A stretch of 64,000 nucleotides of DNA from Lithobates sylvaticus. Taxonomy: Eukaryota > Chordata > Amphibia > Anura > Ranidae. Below are positions 56,216-64,000 of this stretch, in pieces. The DNA lies in NCBI GenBank assembly GCA_028564925.1, contig CM053028.1:623183266-623247265 (forward strand), written 5' to 3'. Numbering within the stretch: the stretch's first letter is position 1; each line of letters begins with the position of its first letter. Position numbers and translations under genes: made by a program. The notes under the pieces are model-generated. The model saw nothing but the letters and a program-made list of their open reading frames with translations, was not told the DNA's origin and searched no databases.

Positions 56216-57325
56216 AGCAGGTGAATTAGGGCTGATCAGAGGTGTGAAGGTGCAGGAATTGGGGCTGATCAGAGGTGTGAAGGTGCAGGAATTGGGGCTG
56301 ATCTGAGGTGTGAAGGTGCAGGAATTGGGTCTGATCAGAGGTGTGAAGGTGCAGGAATTGGGTCTGATCTGAGGTATGAAGGTGCAGGAATTGGGTCTGA
56401 TCAGAGGTGTGAAGGTGCAGGAATTGGGGCTGATCTGAGGTGCGAAGGTGCAGGAATTGGGGCTGATCAGAGGTGTGAAGGTGCAGGAATTGGGGCTGAT
56501 CTGAGGTGTGAAGGTGCAGGAATTGGGGCTGATCGGAGGTGTGAAGGTGCAGGAATTGGGTCTGATCTGAGGTGTGAAGGTGCAGGAATTGGGTCTGATC
56601 AGAGGTGTGAAGGTGCAGGAATTGGGGCTGATCGGAGGTGTGAAGGTGCAGGAATTGGGTCTGATCTGAGGTGTGAAGGTGCAGGAATTGGGTCTGATCA
56701 GAGGTGTGAAGGTGCAGGAATTGGGGCTGATCGGAGGTGTGAAGGTGCAGGAATTGGGGCTGATCAGAGGTGTGAAGGTGTAGGAATTGGGGCTGATCAG
56801 AGGTGTGAAGGTGCAGGAATTGGGGCTGATCAGAGGTGTGAAGGTGCAGGAATTGGGGCTGATCAGTGGTGTGAAGGTGCAGGAATTGGGGCTGATCAGA
56901 GGTGTGAAGGTTCAGGAATTGGGGCTGATCTGAGGTGTGAAGGTGCAGGAATTGGGGCTGATCAGAGGTGTGAAGGTGCAGGAATTGGGGCTGATCGGAG
57001 GTGTGAAGGTGCAGGAATTGGGTCTGATCTGAGGTGTGAAGGTGCAGGAATTGGGTCTGATCAGAGGTGTGAAGGTGCAGGAATTGGGGCTGATCGGAGG
57101 TGTGAAGGTGCAGGAATTGGGCTGATCAGAGGTGTGAAGGTGCAGGAATTGGGGCTGATCGGAGGTGTGAAGGTGCAGGAATTGGGGCTGATCAGAGGTG
57201 TGATGGTGCAGGAATTGGGGCTGATCAGAGGTGTGAAGGTGCAGGAATTGGGGCTGATCAGTGGTGTGAAGGTGCAGGAATTGGGGCTGATCAGTGGTGT
57301 GAAGGTGTAGGAATTGGGGCTGATG
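56216..57325. repeat. 33 bp minisatellite, over 30 units
   Basis: Units of AGGTGTGAAGGTGCAGGAAT plus TGGGGCTGATCAG. Variants TCTGATCTG / GCTGATCGG occur in a higher-order pattern (the same variant series recurs around 56510-56750 and 56970-57110). In a P2 intron. Confidence 0.95.
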
Positions 57326-57545
57326 TTAATTTCTCACTACTACTCAAGTAGTTTAAAGCATTTACTTTATAAAAATCCTTTTCGTGATTTAGAGTGTGAA
57401 TTTTACATTTTTTCGTTATAAAATCGGTACACTCAAATTCTTTGAAAACATTTTTCGGCACACTGTGCTCAAAAGGTTGCCTACCCCTGCTCTAATGTAA
57501 AGACATAGAAACAATGTATTCAGTCAGTGTGTGTGTTTCCTACAG

Positions 57546-57643
57546 ATGGATCCAGTAACAGAAATCCCCCAGAGAGATGTCCCCATCCTCTGTATTCCTG
57601 GGACTCCACACAGGAACATCAGGAGATCCCTCAGGAGGATCGG
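57546..57643 (+). CDS. P2 exon: DGSSNRNPPERCP module
   Basis: Acceptor TTTCCTACAG, donor CGG|GTGGGA, 98 nt, phase 1 to 0. Encodes DGSSNRNPPERCPHPLYSWD, then an acidic tail with IPQEDR. The upstream intron end shows the empty version of the site where Tc1 copy 1 sits next to the P1 exon. Confidence 0.82.
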
Positions 57644-57729
57644 GTGGGATTAATTAGATTACACATGCATGCATGAATCTTGTCTCATTGACTCATATAT
57701 TGGATATAAGTTTTAGGTGATTCTGCCCA

Positions 57730-58210
57730 CTTGTCATGTTTCAATGTGGGAACCCCTCCTAATGGGCACATCAGGGGTGCAGACCTGGGAACTCAGAGCA
57801 GGTATGGTAGGAACCCCTCATAATGAGCACAAATGGTTTGAAGACCCCGTAGCTCAGCACGAGGATGGTTGGAGCCCCTCATAATGGGCACAGAAGGTGT
57901 GCAGACTTGGGAACTCAGCTCAGGGATTGTTAGGGTTACCACCTTATCCCTTTAAACCCAAACACATATGAATTACACAGGTCTCAATGTTGATTTAATG
58001 GTTTTAAAGGGATCAGGTGGCAACCCTAGGGATGGTCGGAACCCCTCATAATGAACACAGCAGGTGTACAGGCTTGAGAACTCAATGCAGAGATGGTGGG
58101 AGCCCCTCATACTGGGTACAGGATGTGTGCAAACTGAGAAATCCAGCGATGGTAGGAACTTTTTATAATGGGCACAGCAGGTGTGCAGAGCTGGGATTTC
58201 ACCAAGGGTC
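57730..58210. repeat. ~58 bp tandem units with a small palindromic MITE inside
   Basis: GGAACCCCTCATAATGGGCA..GTGTGCAGACTTGGGAACTC units, interrupted at 57933-58025 by a ~93 bp palindromic MITE (GGGTTACCACCTTATCCC mirrored by GGGATCAGGTGGCAACCC, TA on each side). Confidence 0.8.
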
Positions 58211-58419
58211 TCTGGAAGAAAGACGAAACTTATAGGGAGTTTAACTCTCAAACATCCACAAAACACTGAGGATAAGCTTAGCTTAGGGTAGGAGGTATCC
58301 AGGCAAAGTCATAATGAAGGTAGACTATTCTTCATTAGGACATCAGAAGCCCCCCTACCCTAATGGGAAACAACCCCCCCCCCCCACAGATCAGCTATAT
58401 ACATTACAGGACTTTCAAA

Positions 58420-59219
58420 TACCGTATTTATCGGCGTATAACACGCACCCCAAGTTTAGGAGGGCGTTTTAAGGAAAAAAAGTTTTAGGAGGGAAGTTTA
58501 GGGAAAAAAAAACGTACATTTAAGCATCATTTGCAGCTTGCCCAGCGTCATTTGCAGCTTGCCCAGCGTCATTTGCAGCCTTGCCCAGCGTCATTTGCAG
58601 CCTTGCCCAGTGTCATTGCAGCTTGCACAGTGTCATTGTAGCTTGCCCAGTGTCATTGTAGCTTGCCCAGTGTCATTGTAGCTTGCCCAGCGTCATTGCA
58701 GCCTTGCCCAGCGTCATTTGCAGCCTTGCCCAGCGTCATTTGCAGCCTTGCCCAGTGTCATTGTAGCTTGCCCAGTGTCATTGTAGCTTGCCCAGTGCCA
58801 TTGTAGCTTGCCTAGTGTCATTGTAGCTTGCCAGCGTCATTTGCAGTCTTGTCCGGTTTTAAATTTCCCGTCGCCGAGACGCTCTGTTGCGTGCGCTGCC
58901 GAAAAAGACCGAAGCGCCCCCGGAAAAGACCGAGCCGACTGTTCGGCTCTGCTCGCGGTCCCGCCTCCCTGCTGTTTCCGGAGCGAGCGCAGGGAGGCGG
59001 GACTACGAGCGGAGTCGAACAGTCGGCTCGGTCTTTTCCGGAGCCGCTTCGGTTTTTTTCGGCCGCGATTCGGTCTTTTTCAGCAGCGCTCGCTATTTTT
59101 CGGCGGAGCTTGCCATTTTCGTCACTTTTTTTGGGGGGTATCGGCGTATAACACGCACCCACGACTTTCCCCCGATTTTAAGGGGAAAAGGTGCGTGTTA
59201 TACGCCGATAAATACGGTA
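58420..59219. mobile_element. DNA element with long inverted termini (TACCGTATTTATCGG)
   Basis: Left end TACCGTATTTATCGGCGTAT, right end its reverse complement at 59219. Inside: a ~22 bp array (TTGCCCAGCGTCATTTGCAG, 58520-58850) and a GC-rich hairpin (58905-59075, AAAAGACCGAGCCGACTGTT and its inverse). A second copy of the terminal motif lies at 59138. Superfamily not assigned; open frames are shadows. Confidence 0.75.
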
Positions 59220-59655
59220 ATCTTAATTCAGATTCTTACCTACCTCTTTTCGGTAGTTACTGAAATGGGTAATTTTAGTATATTTGCAGAAAGTATTCAA
59301 AATGAGTTCTAAGTGTGAGTTCCTGCTTTTACTATAATCACATGACCAATCTTGGATTATTAATAAGAACCAGTGCTATGCTAGCAGCCCTATACACAAG
59401 AACTCTTTTGTGAAAGACTAAACTCCTAGAGCAGTAAACCTTAGGACATTTCAAGGATTGGCATATTTTATGCAACAGACGACCTGCGATTTGGCCTCAA
59501 GCTCTGTGCAGACATCTGCATTAGTGTGTTAGGTAAATTAAGTACTTGTGCCATGGTTGCAAGGGATTTATTTTATTTTATGGAGTAGTACAGTATATTA
59601 TAAATTCACACACCAGGCAGTCTGTTCTGGTCACGACCCTTTTTGTCTCATCCAG

Positions 59656-59758
59656 GGTGGCAGTCAGATTGTTGTTAAAGTCGAGGCTGAAGAAGATCTT
59701 TATGTGATGGGTGATGATCCATGTAAAGAGGATGAAACCCCTCCAGAGATCAGCACAG
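59656..59758 (+). CDS. P2 exon: acidic FAX-like module
   Basis: Acceptor CTCATCCAG, donor CAG|GTTAGT, 103 nt, phase 0 to 1. Encodes GGSQIVVKVEAEEDLYVMGD, then DPCKEDETPPEIST. Confidence 0.83.
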
Positions 59759-60199
59759 GTTAGTAATTAACACAAAAATCCAGAGAAGAGTCCCAGATTC
59801 TCCTTGTTCATAAACATTTAATACAAGGTGCAGCCCTGAACCTGGACTCAAAGAGCATAATGGGCTTTTCAGAGGCAGTTTGCTTTCTGACCTTCTCTCT
59901 CTAATTGAAAATCTGTATGTAGCCATATAGAGCAGAGAGATGGGTAGCGACACGCTTTGAATATATTTCTATCAGCAAAGCCATTAGGATTAGCCTGGTA
60001 GATATGTAAAAAGTATCACGCTTACCTCTCCTGGAATCCAACGCTGGGTCTCTACTTACCCTGAGCGCCAGCAACGCTTCCAATAAGGAGACAGCTTTAC
60101 TGATTGGCGTGGCATTAAACTATCTCTAGCCTAAAGTACTGTACATTTGAGCAAAAAACGTGCCTAAACGCACCAATCTGGGGAAATGGAGCTGCAAAA
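59759..60199. other. P2 intron, no gene seen
   Basis: Begins with the conserved flank AATCCAGAGAAGAGTCCC. Confidence 0.5.
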
Positions 60200-60626
60200 T
60201 TAAAGGAGAAGTACAGCCAAAGCTCATTTGGCTGTATTTTAAATGTGGCTCACAGGAGTGCAGAATAAAGGCTAAAGCCAGTTGTCGGCTGATGCCAGAG
60301 AGCTGGGTAAAGAGGCTGGGGAAAGATCGTGAAAATATGGCTGGGATCCACCCAGGAGCCTGGACCGGCACCTGGCTCAGCCTCTCAGCGATCTGCTGAG
60401 AGCCTGGGCCAGCCGCCCCCTCCATAGCCCAGTGCTCCAGTGAGCATGGGGGGGCAGAGCAGACAGCGGTGATTGACAGTCACCAGCTCTCTACTGGAGA
60501 AGCTCTGAGAACCGAGCGATCAGCGGTCTTTGATCGCTCAGTTCTCAGTCTTAAAGCCGGTGGGGGACAGATGCAGCTTAAGTATGATTCTTTAAAAAAA
60601 ATAAAAATCCCGAACTTCTCTTTTAA
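60200..60626. mobile_element. TTAA-type MITE
   Basis: TTAAAGGAGAAGTACAGCC at the left and CGAACTTCTCTTTTAA at the right. A short inverted repeat (GCGATCAGCGGTCTTTGATCGC) lies inside. In a P2 intron. Confidence 0.72.
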
Positions 60627-61522
60627 CTTCACCTTCACCTATCTTTTGAGCTGCAGGCATTTTGTGACAAGGGTGAACCACCACCATAGAGATGCAATGA
60701 TTTTTTTCTCCCTAATTGTTTTGGAGCTTCAAGCTTCGTATTCCAAAACACTCAGATGTTAATGGGGCCTAAAAGGGTTACCCAACAGGTAGGTTATGTT
60801 CCCCAAGTCTGTGTAAAACCCAACTCCGGACATTTTATTGGTATTGGTAAATGATTACAACATCTGTCAGGTTTTTAACTTTTCACAGTGTCCCCACTGT
60901 GGATATTTCTGTAATTTCCTGTCCCAGTGACTGGGTATCCCAGGAAAGGTGAGCGATGAGAAACCTCTCCAATGTGGGCATGGACAGCAACAAAAGCACC
61001 AAGATCATGTCATCATTTTGTTTCTGGCAGGAGTAGGCATTTCTTGAGTCTTCTTTCCCTCAGTGATCATTGAGAGTGAGACTGTACATCGTAACTGTGT
61101 GGCAAGTCAAGAAACTGCAACAGGGGCTGATCTGTGTCAGAAATTTGTGAGCACAGCCAAGAACTGCATACAGGACCCAGTAGTTACATAATTGTGTCAT
61201 GTCTGAACCAGCACCTCAGTTCAGGACGTAGGTGGTGACCCTGAATGATGCCTGAACAAAGAAGTCACTGTTCTTCTGGAGAAAAAAAAAAGGAGATGTC
61301 AGGGGGAGGACTCTGAGCTCAGTGAGAGGTAATAAATACCTGGAAGGGTTACAGTTTCACATCCCTTGGTATACATGTACGTAATATGTGGATATACATC
61401 TAAGAATAGGTCCACTTGAAGTGTTCATAATGACATTACTTGCCTCAAAGTTATGATATAACTTAGGATACAAGTATAAGTAATTTCAGAAACATTTTTA
61501 CACTTATATGTATTTCCTACAG
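60627..61522. other. P2 intron, no gene seen
   Basis: No element termini or exons recognised until the acceptor at 61522. Confidence 0.45.
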
Positions 61523-61620
61523 ATAGATCCAGTAACAGAAATCCCCCAGACAGATGTCCTCGTCCTCTGTATTCCCAGGACTCCACACAGGAAGATCAGG
61601 AGATCCCTCAGGAGGATCAG
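61523..61620 (+). CDS. P2 exon: second DGSS-type module
   Basis: Acceptor TTTCCTACAG, donor CAG|GTAGGA, 98 nt, phase 1 to 0. Encodes DRSSNRNPPDRCPRPLYSQD, then IPQEDQ. Follows 59656 in phase. P2 thus repeats the DGSS / acidic cassette; the next acidic exon and fingers would be right of the window. Confidence 0.82.
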
Positions 61621-62269
61621 GTAGGAGGAACTGAAGGTTATTTAAAGTGTATGTAAACCTCAACAATGAACCTCTCACTTATCATGGATTAGCCTTTATG
61701 TTGTTGAGATCTGCAAGTGGAAGTGATTTAGTGGTAGCAAAAGACAGTGGGCAGGGCTGACACCACTCAGTCCACAAAAATGATATGTGTGTTGCCAGCC
61801 TATTACAGGAAACAAGAGCTGAGTGACTTGATGAATGCTTTAAAGAGGAACTCTCCTCGCACTCCACCCTTATGTTGCGCCACTCCAGCACCGCCACCTT
61901 CCGAAAGGTCATCAGGAAGCCAGCTGTCTTTTCTGGGTTGTTGATGACGAGCATACCCTGCGGGTTATCATCAGACGGGCAGCTGCAAAAAAAATGAAGA
62001 TTCAGATGATGTGGTGCATGTGCAGTAGGACAAGGGTTCTCAACCACCGAGCTACGGGTTCCCAGCTCCCAGGTTTCCAGCTAGCTGTAGATCCCCAAAC
62101 CTCCCACAGTGTCTCACAGCACCCAAAGTTCCACCCATCTTCCCATAGAGGACACAGTGCTCTCAACCTCTTACAGTGCCCCCAGGCCCCACAAGATCCC
62201 TTTTACCAAAATGCCTGCCAACCTCCCACAGTACCCTTTGACTTGCTGTAGAACACCCAGCCCTGCATT
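61621..62269. other. P2 intron, no gene seen
   Basis: Contains old repeat fragments (AAGTGTATGTAAACCTCA near 61647; AGGGTTCTCAACCACCGAGC at 62034). Confidence 0.45.
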
Positions 62270-63004
62270 GAGCCCTCAGTAGTCCCACGGTACCCCTCAG
62301 TCCCCGCAGTGCCCTCCAGTCTACCACATTGCCCCTAGTGTAGGCCCCATCCCCAACATGTTCTCCAAGCTACCTACAGAAACCTCATCCCTACAGAGCC
62401 CTTGAGTCTGCTGCACACATGTCACCTAACATCTTCACTCCCCTAGTCCCATCAAAAACCTTGATTTCTCCACAGTGACACCTAACCCCACCCAGAACCC
62501 TCATCCCCCTAAGATGACACCTAGCTTCATCCAGAGCCTTTATCCCCCCACAGTGACACCTAGCCCTATCCAGAACTCTGTTCTCCCACAGTGACATCTA
62601 GCTCCATCTAGAACTTTCATCCCACCACAATGACACCAAACCCCACTCAGAACCTGCATCCCCAAAATGACACCTAGCCAGGGTTGCCAACTTTCAGTAA
62701 ATTTACAAACAGTTTGTAAAATCCGTACTTTTTGCATCTGTCCTATAATGTCCATTACGGACATGTAGGCTGCATGTCCGTAACTGACATTCATGGACAG
62801 ATTCGACAATTATGGATTTTACAATTTGTCTGTAAATTTACTGAAAGTTGGCAACCCTGCACCTAGCCCCATCCAGAGACCCACCTAGCCCCCACAGTGA
62901 CATCTGTTCCTATCCAGAACCTTCACCCCCCTCCCCACACAGTGATATCTAGCCCCATCCAGGACCTCCCCCCACGGTGACATATATCCTCATCTAGAAC
63001 CTTC

Positions 63005-63043
<39 letters not shown>

Positions 63044-64000
63044 ACAGTGACATATATCCCTATCCAGAACTCTCACAGTGTCATCTATCCCCATCCAGAA
63101 CCTTCACCCCCTACAGTGACACCTAGCCCCATCTAGAACCTTCACCCTCCAACAGTGACATCTATTCCCATGCAGAACCTTTACCCCCCCCCCCACATTA
63201 ACATCTATCCCCATCTAGAACATTCATCCCCCCACAGTGACATATATCCCCATCTAGAACCTTCACTCCCCACAGTGCCATATATCCCAATCTAGAACCT
63301 TCACCCCCCCCCCCCCACAGTGACATATATCCCCATCCAGAACCTTCACCCCCTACAGTGACACCTAGCCCCATCTAGAACCTTCACCCTCCAACAGTGA
63401 CATCTATTCCCATGCAGAACCTTTACCCCCCACCCCCCCCCCCCCACATTAACATCTATCCCCATTTAGAACATTCCTCCCCCCGCAGTGACATCTATCC
63501 CCATCTAGAACCTTCACTCCCCACAGTGACATATATCCCCATCTAGAACCTTCACCCCCCCCCACAGTGACATATATCCCTATCCAGAACCCCCAGAGTG
63601 TCATCTATCCCCATTCAGAACCTTCATCCGCCACAGTGACACCTAGCCCCATCTAGAACCTTCACCTTCCAACAGTGACATCTATCCCATCCAGAACCTT
63701 CATCCCCTCACAGTGACATATATCCCCATCTAGAACCTTCACCCCCCCCCCCACAGTGACATATATCCCTATCCAGAAACCCCACAGTGTGTCATCTATC
63801 CCCATCCAGAACCTTCACCCCCTACTGTGACACCTAGCCCCATCTAGAACCTTCACCCTCCAACAGTGACATCTATTCCCATGCAGAACCTTTAAGCCCC
63901 CCCCCCCCACATTAACATCTATCCCCATCTAGAACATTCCTCCCCCCACAGTGACATCTATCCCCATCTAGAACCTTCACTCCCCACAGTGACATATATC
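62270..64000. repeat. ~40 bp C-rich minisatellite running off the window
   Basis: Units of CACAGTGACACCTAGCCCCA plus TCCAGAACCTTCACCCCC; later units read ACATATATCCC. Several pure C runs, the longest about 63007-63043. A hAT MITE interrupts it at 62679-62859. From about 63100 a longer ~220-260 bp period (several units as a block) is visible. Confidence 0.92.
62679..62859. mobile_element. hAT-type MITE, 181 bp, 8 bp target duplication CACCTAGC
   Basis: CAGGGTTGCCAACTTTCAGT mirrored by ACTGAAAGTTGGCAACCCTG; CACCTAGC at 62671-62678 and 62860-62867, a word from the minisatellite unit, so it inserted after the array existed. Confidence 0.93.

Noticed and set aside
56216-57325. Possible CRISPR array or repeat protein (RCEGAGIGADQ units)
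   Set aside because: Units are directly adjacent without unique spacers, and the open frame follows from the period being a multiple of three; no start codon and one indel near 57119.
58808-59312. Overlapping frames on both strands
   Set aside because: They fall in the GC hairpin of the inverted-terminal element; the symmetry produces frames on both strands.

Overview
The window looks like nuclear DNA of a frog (Anura), probably a neobatrachian with a large, repeat-rich genome. Two things suggest this. First, it holds short exons typical of amphibian C2H2 zinc-finger (ZNF) genes: paired helices ending in LTGE, a KRAB A-box-like exon ([17 protein letters not shown]), a DGSSNRNPPERCP exon, and acidic finger-associated (FAX-like) exons ending in PPEISTG. 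Second, introns are packed with DNA-transposon MITEs, Tc1 copies, a Penelope-like element, a chromodomain Ty3-type LTR element, and long minisatellites. No bacterial genes, operons or CRISPR arrays are present. Species cannot be fixed from the sequence alone.

Layout of host genes. P1 (+): exons at 1457-7227, phase-compatible throughout, then a ZNF exon at 18311-19178 that carries stops and at least one frame break, so the finger array is dead. M1 (-): a complete N-terminal set (LTGE, LTGE, KRAB-like, DGSS, FAX-like) at 16388 down to 10058, lying inside P1's last intron, with no finger exon found. M2 (-): 42495-41765, three N-terminal exons only. M3 (-): 50294-46458, five exons whose phases join perfectly into a predicted 420-residue protein with three acidic modules and nine C2H2 fingers; it is the best candidate for a working gene here. 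P2 (+): 52353-61620, N-terminal exons whose finger exon would lie beyond the right edge. The family is expected to be nuclear, DNA-binding transcriptional regulators; the targets are unknown.

Mobile DNA. 1-1403 and 43678-45222 are related Tc1 copies. 10.7-15.3 kb is a 5'-truncated Penelope-like retroelement (RT plus GIY-YIG nuclease) with a hammerhead-ribozyme-like motif at 10960-11017. 23.7-30.1 kb is a young-looking Ty3/gypsy chromodomain element with two LTRs of about 1 kb. 31.1-39.8 kb is a tandem LTR-internal-LTR-internal-LTR array on the minus strand with two near-identical gag-like regions and no pol recognised. Many MITEs have clear target-site duplications (hAT 8 bp, Harbinger-like 3 bp, TTAA families), some nested in one another.

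Satellite-like arrays: a splice-donor-bearing ~70 bp array (16016-16310), a ~120 bp array (42640-43390), 30 bp and 33 bp arrays (55430-57325), and a ~40 bp C-rich array that runs off the right end (62270-64000). The most notable observations are the hammerhead-like motif, the intact M3 gene with repeated acidic exons, the nesting of M1 inside P1, the array that copies a splice donor, a ~76 bp poly-C tract close upstream of an M1 splice acceptor, and the tandem LTR array.
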